Below, one piece after another: positions 26,275-37,001 of a DNA stretch of 64,000 nucleotides (its first letter is position 1; each line of letters opens with the position of its first letter). The notes below the pieces were generated by a model. That model searched no databases and was not told the origin of the DNA. It saw nothing but the letters and a program-made list of their open reading frames with translations. The DNA lies in NCBI RefSeq assembly GCF_020639365.1, contig NZ_JAINUL010000001.1:7695632-7759631 (forward strand), written 5' to 3'. Origin of the DNA: Streptomyces flavotricini (GTDB taxonomy: Bacteria > Actinomycetota > Actinomycetes > Streptomycetales > Streptomycetaceae). Made by a program: the position numbers and the translations under genes.

Positions 26275-27072
26275 GTGGAAACGATCATCAAGGACATGGC
26301 GGAGCGCCTGACCCGGGTACCCGGTGTGGTGGGCGTGATGCTCGGCGGCAGCCGGGCGCGCGGAGAACACCGGCCCGGATCGGACTGGGACCTCGGCGTC
26401 TACTACCGAGGCGCCCTCGACCTCGACGCGCTGCGCACGCTGGCCGGGCCCGGAGTGGACGTGGCCGCGCCCGGCGGCTGGGGCCCCTGGGTCAACGGCG
26501 GCGCGTGGCTGCGGGTCGAGGGGACCGCCGTGGACTGGATCCTGCGGGATCTGGACCGGGTCGGGCAGGTGTGGGAGCAGTGCCGTGAAGGCCGGTACGA
26601 GATCGGCGTACAGGCCGGGCACCCGCTCGGGTTCTGGTCGCCCTGCTACGCGGGCGAGGTGGCGCTCGGGCAGGTGCTCGCCGATCCGACGGGCGAGCTG
26701 GCGGACCTCCGGCGGCGGACCGCCGACTACCCCGAACCGCTGCGGGATGCGCTGACGGCGGCTGCCTGGGAGGCGGAGTTCCTGGTCGAGGGAGCGGCGA
26801 AGGGCGCGGCCCGGGGGGACGCCCTGTACGTATCGCTGTGCCTGTCCCGGGCGGTGGGCGTGCTGGTGCAGGCGCTGTTCGCCGCGGACCGCCGCTGGTG
26901 CCTCAACGAGAAGGGCGCGCTGGCCGTCGCCGAGGCACTGCCCGGCGCACCCGCCGACTTCGGGCGTCGCGTCCGCGGCCTGCTGGGTGCGCCCGGCACG
27001 ACCGCCGAGGAGCTGACGACCACCGTCGCGCAGGCCCGCACCCTGATCGCGCAAGCCCGCGAAGGCCTCTGA
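26275..27072 (+). CDS. Nucleotidyltransferase-domain protein
   Basis: A 265-residue protein whose N-terminus is a minimal/kanamycin-type nucleotidyltransferase domain: GSRARGEHRPGSDWDLGVYY holds the GSxxxG and DxD metal site, and VDWILRDLDRV supplies the third carboxylate. A helical C-terminal region (residues 150-260) follows. It could nucleotidylate a small molecule or protein; nothing identifies the substrate. The GTG at 26275 is chosen just before METIIKDMAE. It precedes a hydrolase gene by 13 bp. Confidence 0.8.
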   Translation: METIIKDMAERLTRVPGVVGVMLGGSRARGEHRPGSDWDLGVYYRGALDLDALRTLAGPGVDVAAPGGWGPWVNGGAWLRVEGTAVDWILRDLDRVGQVWEQCREGRYEIGVQAGHPLGFWSPCYAGEVALGQVLADPTGELADLRRRTADYPEPLRDALTAAAWEAEFLVEGAAKGAARGDALYVSLCLSRAVGVLVQALFAADRRWCLNEKGALAVAEALPGAPADFGRRVRGLLGAPGTTAEELTTTVAQARTLIAQAREGL

Positions 27073-27085
27073 CCACCGCTGCGGG

Positions 27086-27964
27086 GTGCGCTCGCCTCCG
27101 GCGCGGACCGAGGCGGCACGGGGCGAACCGCTCGCCGCGCCGGCCCGCCCGGCGGACGGGCCGCCGCTCGTCTGCCTGCCCGGCGGGCCGATGCGGGACT
27201 CCGCCTACCTCGGCGAGCTCGGAGGACTCTCCGCGCACCGGCAGCTGATCATGCTCGATCTCCGGGGCACGGGCCGCTCGGAGCTGCCCGCCGACACCGG
27301 CTCCTACCGCTGCGACCGCCAGGTCGAGGACGCCGAGGCACTGCGCGCGCACCTGGGTCTCGACCGGATCGACCTGCTCGGACACTCGGCCGGCGCGAAC
27401 CTGGCCGTCCTGTACGCCGGCCGCCACCCGGAGCGCGTCGGCAAGCTCGTCCTGCTCACCCCGAGCGTCATGGCCGCCGGCATCACGATCACCGGCGAGG
27501 CCCGGCTCGAGACCGCCCGCGTGCGCCGGAGCGAGCCCTGGTACCCGGACGCGTACGCCGCCCTGGAAGCCGTCGCGGCCGGCCGGGGCACCGCCGGCAG
27601 CCGGCAGGCGATCGCCCCCTTTCCTCCACGGCCGCTGGGACGACGCGGCCCGCGCCTACGACGCCGCCGACGAGGCCCAGAAGAACGCCGAGGCGGCGGC
27701 CGCCTACGCCGGCGAAGGCGCCTTCGACCCCGACACCACCCGCAAGGCACTCGCGGGGCTCGGCGCCCCGTGCTCGTCCTCGCGGGCGGGTTCGACGTAT
27801 CACTGCCGCAGTCCGCCGCGGCCGAGTACGCCGCCCCGTTCCCGCACGGCCGGCTCCTCGCCCAGCCCGGAGCCGGCCACGCCCCGTGGCTCGACGACCC
27901 CGAGCGGTCCATCGCGGCGACCACGGAATTCCTGGCCACGGCTCAGGGCGGGAACCCGGCGTAA
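27086..27964 (+). CDS. Alpha/beta hydrolase with two compensating frameshifts
   Basis: The 292-codon frame begins and ends as a proline-iminopeptidase-like alpha/beta hydrolase (LVCLPGGPMRDSAYLGELG, DLRGTGRS, LLGHSAGANLAVLYA, later PVLVLAGGFDVSLP and AGHAPWLDDPE). Between about 27620 and 27768 the frame encodes an Arg-rich nonsense stretch, whereas the next frame encodes a sensible cap segment (LHGRWDDAARAYDAADEAQK...GEGAFDPDTT). One extra base near TTTCCTCC and one missing base before GTGCTCGTCC would explain it. Either a double mutation or a sequencing error; the catalytic Ser, Asp and His remain encoded. Confidence 0.75.
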   Translation: MRSPPARTEAARGEPLAAPARPADGPPLVCLPGGPMRDSAYLGELGGLSAHRQLIMLDLRGTGRSELPADTGSYRCDRQVEDAEALRAHLGLDRIDLLGHSAGANLAVLYAGRHPERVGKLVLLTPSVMAAGITITGEARLETARVRRSEPWYPDAYAALEAVAAGRGTAGSRQAIAPFPPRPLGRRGPRLRRRRRGPEERRGGGRLRRRRRLRPRHHPQGTRGARRPVLVLAGGFDVSLPQSAAAEYAAPFPHGRLLAQPGAGHAPWLDDPERSIAATTEFLATAQGGNPA

Positions 27965-28008
27965 CCTGGTCTGACCGTCGTGTCCGCCTGTGACCAGGGA
28001 GGCGGCGT

Positions 28009-29640
<1,632 letters not shown>

Positions 29641-29735
29641 CCGGCCCCCGCCGGAACCCGGCCGACCCGCCGGCCCGCAGCCCCGCTCCGCGCGATGCGG
29701 CTCCGGGCCGCCCGGCGGGGCTGCACAATCGTGGG

Positions 29736-31760
29736 GTGACTGCTGAAGATCCTTTCCTGTGGCTGGAAGACGTCGAGGGCGAGAGCGCCCTGGCCTGGGT
29801 GGCGGAGCGGAACGCGGAGACCGCCGCCGCGCTCACCACCGACCCGCGCTTCGAGGCGCTGCGCGACGAACTGCGCCAGGTCCTCGACGACGCCGACCGC
29901 ATCCCGTACACCGCCCGCCGCGGTGCGCACCTCTACAACTTCTGGCGGGACGCGGACCGCCCGAAGGGCGTGTGGCGGCGTACGACACTGGAGCAGTACC
30001 GCAAGGACGACCCCGCCTGGGAGGTGCTCCTCGACATCGACGCCCTCGCCGCGCGGGAGGGCGAGGAGTGGGTGTGGGCGGGCGCCCGGGTGCGGTACCC
30101 GGATCACCGCCGCGCCTTGGTCCAGCTCTCCCGGGACGGCTCCGACGCCGTCGTGGTCCGCGAGTTCGACCTCGACGGGCGCGCCTTCGTAGGGGGCGGG
30201 GACGGCGGCTTCCGGGTCGAGGAGGCGAAGACCCGGATCGGCTGGATCGACGAGGACACCGTCTTCCTCGGCACCGACCTCGGACCGGGCTCGCTCACCG
30301 CCTCCGGCTACCCCCGCACGGTCCGGCGCTGGCGCCGGGGCACCCCCGTGACGGACGCCGCGGTCGTCTTCGAGGCCGAGCCCGGGGACGTGTCCGCCGC
30401 CGGCTGGCACGACCCGACCCCCGGCCACGAGCGCGACTTCGTCTCCCGCCACATCGACTTCTTCCACGCCGAGCTGTACCTGCTCGCCGACGGCGACCGG
30501 CTCGTGAAGATCGAGGCCCCGGACGACGCCGGGAAGTACGCGCACCGCCAGTGGCTCATCGTCACCCCGAAGACCCCCTGGCTCGGCCACCCGGCCGGCT
30601 CGCTCCTCGCCTTCGACTTCGATGCCTTCCTCGCCGGGGACCGCACCGCGCAGGTGCTCTTCGCGCCCGACGAGCGCACCGCCCTGGCCGGGCACAGCTG
30701 GACCCGCCACCACCTGATCCTGGAGACCCTCGCCGACGTCGCCACCCGCATCGAGGTCCTCACCCCGGGTCCGGACGGCTGGAGCCGCCGGCCGCTCGCG
30801 GACGTGCCGGCGCTGTCGTCGGCGACCGTCACCGACACCGACCCGGACGTCAGCGACGAGTACTTCCTCAACGTCGACGGCTTCCTGCAGCCCTCCACGC
30901 TCGCCTACGGGCACATCGGCGCCGACTCCGAGCCGCTCAAGCAGGCTCCCGTCCGCTTCGACGCCCGCGGCCTGTCGGTCCGGCAGTTCTTCGCGACCTC
31001 CGCGGACGGTACGCGCGTCCCGTACTTCGTCGTCGGCCCCGCCGGCCAGGACCGGCCGGGCCCCGCGCTCCTCTACGGCTACGGCGGCTTCCGGGACCAG
31101 CAGACCCCCGGCTACAGCCCGCTCACCGGCCGGGCCTGGCTCGCCCGCGGCGGTACGTACGCGGTCGCCAACATCCGCGGCGGCTCCGAATACGGCCCCG
31201 CCTGGCACCGGGCCGCCCTCGGCGCGCACCGGGTCCGGGCCTTCGAGGACTTCGCCGCCGTCGCCGCCGACCTCACCGCCCGGGGCATCACCACCCCCGA
31301 GCGGCTCGGCATCACCGGAGCCAGCAACGGCGGCCTGCTCATGGGCGCCATGCTGGTGCGCCACCCGGAGCTGTTCGGCGCGGTCGTCGCGAAGGTGCCG
31401 CTCCTGGACATGCTCCGCTACCACCGCCTGCTCGCGGGGGCCTCCTGGGTCGCCGAGTACGGGGATCCCGACAGCGAGGCGGACCGGCCCCACCTCGAAG
31501 CCCTCTCCCCGTACCGGAACCTCGCCGCGGACCGGCCGTACCCGCCGATGCTGCTGATGACCTCCACCCGCGACGACCGCGTCCACCCCGGCCACGCCCG
31601 CAAGACGGCCGCCCGGCTGCGGGAACTGGGACACCGGGTGCTCTTCCACGAGAACACCGGCGGCGGCCACGGCGGAGCCAGCGACAACGAACAGGCGGCC
31701 GTCAACCAGGCGCTCTCGTACACGTTCCTGTGGCAGCACCTGGGCGGCGAGCAGGCCTGA
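29736..31760 (+). CDS. Prolyl oligopeptidase family serine peptidase
   Basis: A 674-residue S9 peptidase: N-terminal beta-propeller (about residues 1-400) and C-terminal alpha/beta-hydrolase domain. The catalytic Ser is in GASNGGLLMG, the Asp in STRDDRVHP, and the His in GGGHGG. It cleaves short peptides after proline or a related residue in the cytoplasm; no signal peptide is present. The GTG start at 29736 follows a CACAAT-like hexamer by few bases and has no Shine-Dalgarno, so the mRNA may be leaderless. A strong terminator follows. Confidence 0.9.
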   Translation: MTAEDPFLWLEDVEGESALAWVAERNAETAAALTTDPRFEALRDELRQVLDDADRIPYTARRGAHLYNFWRDADRPKGVWRRTTLEQYRKDDPAWEVLLDIDALAAREGEEWVWAGARVRYPDHRRALVQLSRDGSDAVVVREFDLDGRAFVGGGDGGFRVEEAKTRIGWIDEDTVFLGTDLGPGSLTASGYPRTVRRWRRGTPVTDAAVVFEAEPGDVSAAGWHDPTPGHERDFVSRHIDFFHAELYLLADGDRLVKIEAPDDAGKYAHRQWLIVTPKTPWLGHPAGSLLAFDFDAFLAGDRTAQVLFAPDERTALAGHSWTRHHLILETLADVATRIEVLTPGPDGWSRRPLADVPALSSATVTDTDPDVSDEYFLNVDGFLQPSTLAYGHIGADSEPLKQAPVRFDARGLSVRQFFATSADGTRVPYFVVGPAGQDRPGPALLYGYGGFRDQQTPGYSPLTGRAWLARGGTYAVANIRGGSEYGPAWHRAALGAHRVRAFEDFAAVAADLTARGITTPERLGITGASNGGLLMGAMLVRHPELFGAVVAKVPLLDMLRYHRLLAGASWVAEYGDPDSEADRPHLEALSPYRNLAADRPYPPMLLMTSTRDDRVHPGHARKTAARLRELGHRVLFHENTGGGHGGASDNEQAAVNQALSYTFLWQHLGGEQA

Positions 31761-31768
31761 GCGGCCCG

Positions 31769-31809
31769 GCCAGCGCCCGGGTACGAAAATGCGTTGCCCG
31801 GGCGCTGGC
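31769..31809 (+). terminator. Strong hairpin terminator of the peptidase gene
   Basis: Perfect 13-bp arms (31769-31781 and 31797-31809) beginning GCCAGCGCCCGGG, with a 15-nt AT-richer loop, starting nine bases after the peptidase stop. It also separates it from the MFS gene starting at 31832. Confidence 0.8.
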
Positions 31810-31831
31810 GGTTCCCTCACGATGATCCGTT

Positions 31832-33142
31832 GTGAGTAGCACCCGTTTGTCCAGCTTGCTTCCCGATCTGTCCCCATGGCGGTCCAGCCGCGATTTCCGC
31901 CTGCTCTTCTTCCAGGGCGCCGTCACGTTCTTCACGTCCTTCATGGCGATGATCGCCCTGCCGCTCCAGATCAAGCACCTGACGGACTCGCCGCTCGCGG
32001 TCGGTGCGATGGGCGCGGTGGAACTCGTCCCGCTCGTCGTCTTCGGCCTCTACGGCGGGGCCCTGGCCGACGCGATCGACCGGCGTCGGATGATCATGCT
32101 GAGCGAGGCCGGGCTCGGGGTGCTGGCCCTGATCCTGCTCGTCAACTCCCTGCTGCCGAACCCGCTGCTGGGGCCCCTGTACGTGGTCGCGGCCGGCGTC
32201 TCGGCACTGGCCGGGCTGCAGCGCCCGGCCCTGGACTCGATGATGGCGCGCATCGTGCCCCACGAGCAGATGACCGCGGCCGCCGCCCTGAACGCGCTGC
32301 GCTACCAGATCGGCGCGATCGCCGGACCGGCGCTCGCCGGCCTCGTCGTCGCCTATGCCGGCTACCCGGCCGCCTACGGCATCACCCTCGCCGGCTTCGT
32401 CCTGTCCGTGATCCTGTGCACGCGGCTGGCCCCTGCGCCACCCTCGTCGGACGCGGAACGGCCCTCGCTGCGCGGGATCGCCGAGGGCGCGCGCTACGCG
32501 TGGAGCCGGCCGGTGCTGCTGGGCACCTACGCGGTGGACCTGGCGGCCATGTTCTTCGCCTTCCCGAACACGATCTTCCCCTTCCTCGCGGACGAGCTCG
32601 ACGCGGTGTGGGCGCTGGGCCTCATGTACTCGGCGGGCGCCGTGGGCTCCCTGGTCCTCGGGATGACCAGTGGCTGGACCTCCCGGGTGCGGCGGCACGG
32701 CCTGTTCGTCGTGTGCGGGGCGGCGGTCTGGGGCGCGGCGATCGCGGCGACCGGCTGGTTCACCGACATCCGGGTGGTGCTGGTGTGCCTGGCGGTCGCG
32801 GGCGCCGGCGACATGCTGAGCGGCCTGGGCCGGGCGACGATCTGGAACCAGACCATCCCCGAGGAGCTGCGCGGGCGGCTGGCGGGCATCGAGGTGCTCT
32901 CGTACAGCGTGGGTCCGCAGCTGGGCCAGGTCCGGGCGGGCACGGTCGCGGGCTGGACGGGTACGCGGTCGGCGTTCTGGAGCGGCGGTCTGATGTGCGT
33001 GGCGGCGGTGGCTGCCCTCACCGTGGCGCTGCCCAAGCTGGTGACGTACGACGCGGACACGGACGAGGACGCGCTGCGGCGCCGCGCCGAGAAGGACCAG
33101 GCCGCGAAGGAGACGGAGCCGCTCCCCACGCCCACCTCGTGA
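31832..33142 (+). CDS. MFS transporter (EntS/MFS_3-like)
   Basis: A 436-residue, 12-helix major facilitator of the enterobactin-exporter-like type (FRLLFFQGAVTFFTSFMAMIALPLQIKHLT; motif A GGALADAIDRRRMIM). Such proteins export siderophores or drugs. The GTG start lies about 20 bp after the peptidase terminator, without a Shine-Dalgarno. The C-terminal 35 residues are charged and cytoplasmic. Substrate unknown. Confidence 0.88.
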   Translation: MSSTRLSSLLPDLSPWRSSRDFRLLFFQGAVTFFTSFMAMIALPLQIKHLTDSPLAVGAMGAVELVPLVVFGLYGGALADAIDRRRMIMLSEAGLGVLALILLVNSLLPNPLLGPLYVVAAGVSALAGLQRPALDSMMARIVPHEQMTAAAALNALRYQIGAIAGPALAGLVVAYAGYPAAYGITLAGFVLSVILCTRLAPAPPSSDAERPSLRGIAEGARYAWSRPVLLGTYAVDLAAMFFAFPNTIFPFLADELDAVWALGLMYSAGAVGSLVLGMTSGWTSRVRRHGLFVVCGAAVWGAAIAATGWFTDIRVVLVCLAVAGAGDMLSGLGRATIWNQTIPEELRGRLAGIEVLSYSVGPQLGQVRAGTVAGWTGTRSAFWSGGLMCVAAVAALTVALPKLVTYDADTDEDALRRRAEKDQAAKETEPLPTPTS

Positions 33143-33232
33143 CGAAACGGTCATCTTCCTGTCATTGTCCGCGCATGCCCGCGACGGAGGGTGGAGGAGA
33201 TCGGGTACGCACGGGCACGTGAGGAGAACGGG

Positions 33233-33652
33233 ATGAAGAGGGGTGCGCAGCGACCGGCCGTCACGGTGTTGGTGGCATTGGCCGCCGGGGCCCTGTCCGC
33301 GTGGATCGCGGTCGCGGGCGACGGCGACGGGCTGAACGTGACCTCGGCGAGCCGCTTCGCCTCCGGTTACGTGCCGTACGCGGCCGTCGTGCTGCTGGTC
33401 TCGGCCACGGCGCCGACGGCGGTGCACGCCGTCCTGCGCGCCGTGCTCTCCCAGCTGCTCATGATCTGGGGCTACTACACCTACGGCCCGATGATCACCT
33501 TCGAGCGGACGCCCACCCAGGCCGTGCACTACGCGCAGGAGTGGGCCGCGGTCGCCGTCACGGCCGTCCCGGTGGCTGCGCTGGGCACCTACGGCCTGGT
33601 CCGCGGAGCCCGGCTGCTCGCCGCTCCGCGCCCCGGGCGGGCCTCCCGCTAG
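33233..33652 (+). CDS. Small four-helix membrane protein, unknown
   Basis: A 139-residue protein with four hydrophobic segments (VTVLVALAAGALSAWIAVAG; VPYAAVVLLVSATA; AVLSQLLMIWGYYTYGPM; AAVAVTAVPVAALGTYGL) and a basic tail. GAGGAG lies six bases before the ATG at 33233. I do not recognise the family. The 3' end overlaps the next, convergent gene by 4 bp. Confidence 0.7.
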   Translation: MKRGAQRPAVTVLVALAAGALSAWIAVAGDGDGLNVTSASRFASGYVPYAAVVLLVSATAPTAVHAVLRAVLSQLLMIWGYYTYGPMITFERTPTQAVHYAQEWAAVAVTAVPVAALGTYGLVRGARLLAAPRPGRASR

Positions 33653-33879
33653 GGAGATCCGGACACGTCCTGGTCCGGCGATCCGGGTCCGGCCGCCGGG
33701 TCCTGGGCACGGCGGGGCAGACGGTCGCCGGGTCCCGGCCGGGGCAGCGGGCGGACGACGTACTGGTTCTCCACGAGGTGCTCGTACACCTCGAAGTCGA
33801 CGGACTGCCACCGCCCCATGTCGCCGTGGACGGCCCGGAACTGGGCCGGAGTCGGAGTCGCCACCCTGCTCACCTCCAC
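33649..33879 (-). CDS. Small hypothetical protein
   Basis: A 76-residue protein; the first 45 residues (VATPTPAQFRAVHGDMGRW, FEVYEHLVENQYVV) have good codon bias and an ordered-looking composition, the rest is Pro/Gly/Asp-rich. GGAGG stands seven bases before the GTG at 33879. Function unknown. Confidence 0.6.
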   Translation of the reverse strand: MEVSRVATPTPAQFRAVHGDMGRWQSVDFEVYEHLVENQYVVRPLPRPGPGDRLPRRAQDPAAGPGSPDQDVSGSP

Positions 33880-33936
33880 GTCCTCACCTCCGTGCGGGCA
33901 CTCATACGACGCTAGAACAGTTCGGGACCGCGTGCA

Positions 33937-34587
33937 CTACGTGGTGACCGGCTCCCCGGTGAGGCCGGCCAGCGCCAGCGCGCGGTGCATGGCGGGCAGG
34001 TCCCAGTCTTCGTCCCGTCCCTCGTCGCCGGCGACAGCGACCAGGGAATCCAGCGCCCGGGGCGCCAGCCGGTACCCCTCGGCGGCCTCCAGGAGCTCCT
34101 TCGCGGCCGGGCCGTGCCCGGCCAGCAGGCCGAGGACTTCCCGCCTGTCCGCGAAACGGTTCACACCGCAGTCCAGACCGTCGTCCCCGAGGTCCTCAGG
34201 GTAGGGGGCGCGGGCCCAGGCGCCGTTCTCGTACCAGTAGACGCAGCCCAGTTCCCAGCCCTCGAGCAGGTCGCGCAGCTTCTCGTACGGGAGCCAGTCC
34301 GGGCCGCCCGCCAGCATGTCGATGGCGGGCTCGTGCCACTTGACGCCGCTCGACTCGTCCTCGCCGTAGAGCACGAAGCGGCCCCGGCCCATCCGGCGCA
34401 GGGCCCACCACGTGCAGCCGCAGTCGTCGAGGCGGAGCGCGGAGCCGTCGATCCAGTGGCCGGTGCGGTGCACACCGTGGCTCTCCGCCGCGGTCGTCGC
34501 CTCCAGTACGGCGACCAACGCCCAGCGGGCCCAGAGAAGTTCCGCCGCGGGAAGGTCTCCGGGCCGGCCGGGCCGGTGAATCGTCAT
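33937..34587 (-). CDS. Hypothetical protein of 216 residues
   Basis: A Trp- and Asp/Glu-rich soluble protein (MTIHRPGRPGDLPAAELLW..., LRLDDCGCTWWALRRMGRGR, YGEDESSGVKWH). It contains no recognised motif; the composition and length suggest a SMI1/immunity-like or ADP-ribosylglycohydrolase-unrelated cytoplasmic protein, but I cannot assign it. The next gene upstream (34670) is separated by about 80 bp on the same strand. Confidence 0.7.
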   Translation of the reverse strand: MTIHRPGRPGDLPAAELLWARWALVAVLEATTAAESHGVHRTGHWIDGSALRLDDCGCTWWALRRMGRGRFVLYGEDESSGVKWHEPAIDMLAGGPDWLPYEKLRDLLEGWELGCVYWYENGAWARAPYPEDLGDDGLDCGVNRFADRREVLGLLAGHGPAAKELLEAAEGYRLAPRALDSLVAVAGDEGRDEDWDLPAMHRALALAGLTGEPVTT

Positions 34588-34669
34588 GCCGTCTCTGCTC
34601 CTCGTGCCGGTGGTGTACGCCTACCGGCACGAGGGTATCCGTCGGAGTCCGGCCGCTGCCGTCACACCG

Positions 34670-35089
34670 TCAGTGCTTCGTCGCCCGGGGGACGTCGGTG
34701 CACAGGGCCCAGATGACGAACACGCCGAGGCCGATGGCGATGATCGACCAGAGTGGCTGGTACGGCAGCCACATGAAGTGCAGGATCACGTACAGGCTGG
34801 TCAGAACGATACCGGCATACCGGCCGGCCTCCCAGCCCTTGAGGATCGCCGCACCGGCGGCGACGACGAGGATGCCGGCGATGAGATGGATCCAGCCCCA
34901 TGCGGTGAGGTCGAACTTGAAGGTGTAGGCGCCGATGCGCTGGTACACCTCGTCGTTGGCGATCGCGACGATGCCCTCGATGATGCTGAAGATGCCGGTG
35001 ACGACCATCACGACGCCGGCGAACATCGTGCCGCCCGCGGCCCAGCCGCTGTTGGTGCTGCTCGGCGTGGAACTCGGCGTGCTGCTCAT
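34670..35089 (-). CDS. DUF7144-type membrane protein
   Basis: A 139-residue four-helix membrane protein. The stretch GWAAGGTMFAGVVMVVTGIF, the central YQRIGAYTFKFDLTAWGWIH and the end FVIWALCTDVPRATKH match the actinobacterial DUF7144 pattern. The N-terminus is Ser/Thr-rich (SSTPSSTPSSTNS). GAGGCGG precedes the ATG at 35089. Function unknown. Confidence 0.8.
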   Translation of the reverse strand: MSSTPSSTPSSTNSGWAAGGTMFAGVVMVVTGIFSIIEGIVAIANDEVYQRIGAYTFKFDLTAWGWIHLIAGILVVAAGAAILKGWEAGRYAGIVLTSLYVILHFMWLPYQPLWSIIAIGLGVFVIWALCTDVPRATKH

Positions 35090-35299
35090 CGCGCCGCCTC
35101 TCTCTCGGATGCGGGACCCCGTTCCGAATGCCACATCGGTCCCGTACCCCATCGTGCGCACCACTTCCGCGCCCCGCACGTCGGGGCGTGACCGACCTGC
35201 TCGCGGAGCGTGAGCGGCCGGGCCGGCCGCTCACGGCATACCGGCCAAAGACACGGGCCCGGGGCTTGTCCGGGGGAGGGGCTGGGCAGGGGTCGGGGC

Positions 35300-36994
35300 A
35301 TGTTGAGGCCCCAGCGTGAGCTGCCCCGTCAGATCTCCGACGCGCATGTCGACGCCCTCGTCGGGCTCGACCCGATCACCGGCACGTACCTCGGCACCTC
35401 CGTCGGCGCCGGCAGACTGCCGGACTTCTCGCCCGACGGGGCCGCCGCCGAGGCCGAGCTCGCGCGCGAGACCCTCGTACGGCTCGCGGGCAGCACTGCG
35501 GACGCCGACGTCGAGCGGCGGTGCGCGCGGCTGTTGCGGGAGCGGCTCGACGCGGAACTGGCCCAGTACGAGGCGGGCGAGCACCTGCGCGCGGTGAACA
35601 ACATCTCCTCGCCGCTGCACCGGGTCCGCAAGGTCTTCGCGGTGATGCCGACCCGTACGCCGCAGGACTGGGCGGCGATCGCGCAGCGGCTGCGGGCCGT
35701 CCCCGACTGCCTGAGCGGCTACCGGGCCTCGCTGGCCGAGGGCGTGGGGCGCGGGCTGGCGGCGGCGCCGCGCCAGGTACGGGCCAACGTGGCGCAGCTG
35801 GAGGAGTGGCTGGGCGCCGGGGGCTCCGCCGGCTCCGCAGGCGGTGGCTTCGGCCCGCTGGCCGCCGGTGCTCCGCCGCACCTGCGCGCCGAGGTCGGTG
35901 CCGCGGCGCGCGCGGCGACCGCCGCCTTCGCGGAGCTGGGGGAGTGGTTCCGGCGCGAGTACGAGGCCCAGGCCACCGGCGCCGGGGCCGAGGACGCCGT
36001 CGGGCGCGAGCGCTACGGCCGCTTCGCCCGCTGTTACACCGGCGCGGATCTCGACCTCGACGAGGCGTACGCGTACGGCTGGGAGGAGTTCCACCGACTG
36101 CTGCCCGAGATGCGGGCCGAGGCGCAGCGCGTCCTGCCCGGCGGGCAGGACCCCTGGGTCGTACTGGCCTGGCTGGGCGACCACGGCAGGAGCGTCCACG
36201 GCGTGGAGGAGACCAGGATCTGGCTCCAGTCCCTGATGGACGAGGCCGTGGAGGCGCTGGACGGGCGGCACTTCGACATCGCGGGGCCGGTCAGGAAGGT
36301 CGAGTCCTGCATCGCGCCGGCCGGCGGCGCCGCGGCCCCGTACTACTCGCAGCCGTCCCTGGACTTCGCGCGTCCGGGCCGGACCTGGCTGCCCACGCTG
36401 GGCCGGACCCGCTTCCCCACCCACAACCTCGTCTCCACGTGGTACCACGAGGGCTTCCCCGGGCACCATCTCCAGCTGGGGCACTGGACGTTCGTCGCGT
36501 CCGGCCTCTCCCGCTACCAGACGGGCGTGGCCAAGGTCAGTGCCACCACCGAGGGTTGGGCCCTGTACGCCGAACGCCTCATGGACGAGCTGGGTTTCCT
36601 CGCCGATCCCGCGCACCGGCTGGGCCACCTCGACGCCCAGATGATGCGGGCCGTGCGCGTGGTGATCGACATCGGCATGCACCTGCGGCTGCCCGTCCCC
36701 GCGCACTCGCCGTTCCGGCCGGGGGAGCGGTGGACTCCCGCGCTGGCGCGGGAGTTCCTCGGCCGCTACTCCAGCCGGCCCGCCGCGTACCTCGACAGCG
36801 AGGTCGTCCGCTATCTGGGCCGGCCCGCCCAGGCGATCTCGTACAAGCTCGGTGAACGGGCCTGGCTGGAGGGCCGGGAGCGGGCCCGGGCCAAGCAGGG
36901 CCCGGACTTCGACCTCAAGCGCTGGCACATGGCCGCGCTCTCGCTCGGCTCGCTCGGCCTGACGGACCTGAGCGAAGAACTCGGCTCCCTGTAG
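35300..36994 (+). CDS. DUF885 family putative zinc peptidase
   Basis: A 564-residue protein of the DUF885 family, thought to be a metallopeptidase with an alpha-helical fold like M32/M3 enzymes. The metal-binding helix is visible as WYHEGFPGHHLQLGHW (HExxPGH), with a downstream ATTEGWALYAERLMDELG supplying a further ligand. No signal peptide. The ATG at 35300 is preceded by AGGGG. It is convergent with the C15-like gene (7-bp gap). Confidence 0.85.
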   Translation: MLRPQRELPRQISDAHVDALVGLDPITGTYLGTSVGAGRLPDFSPDGAAAEAELARETLVRLAGSTADADVERRCARLLRERLDAELAQYEAGEHLRAVNNISSPLHRVRKVFAVMPTRTPQDWAAIAQRLRAVPDCLSGYRASLAEGVGRGLAAAPRQVRANVAQLEEWLGAGGSAGSAGGGFGPLAAGAPPHLRAEVGAAARAATAAFAELGEWFRREYEAQATGAGAEDAVGRERYGRFARCYTGADLDLDEAYAYGWEEFHRLLPEMRAEAQRVLPGGQDPWVVLAWLGDHGRSVHGVEETRIWLQSLMDEAVEALDGRHFDIAGPVRKVESCIAPAGGAAAPYYSQPSLDFARPGRTWLPTLGRTRFPTHNLVSTWYHEGFPGHHLQLGHWTFVASGLSRYQTGVAKVSATTEGWALYAERLMDELGFLADPAHRLGHLDAQMMRAVRVVIDIGMHLRLPVPAHSPFRPGERWTPALAREFLGRYSSRPAAYLDSEVVRYLGRPAQAISYKLGERAWLEGRERARAKQGPDFDLKRWHMAALSLGSLGLTDLSEELGSL

Positions 36995-37001
36995 GCGGGA
37001 T

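Noticed and set aside
33937..34587. Assignment of the 216-residue protein to the SMI1/KNR4 immunity family
   Set aside because: Trp-rich composition is suggestive, but no defining motif is visible, so it is left as hypothetical.
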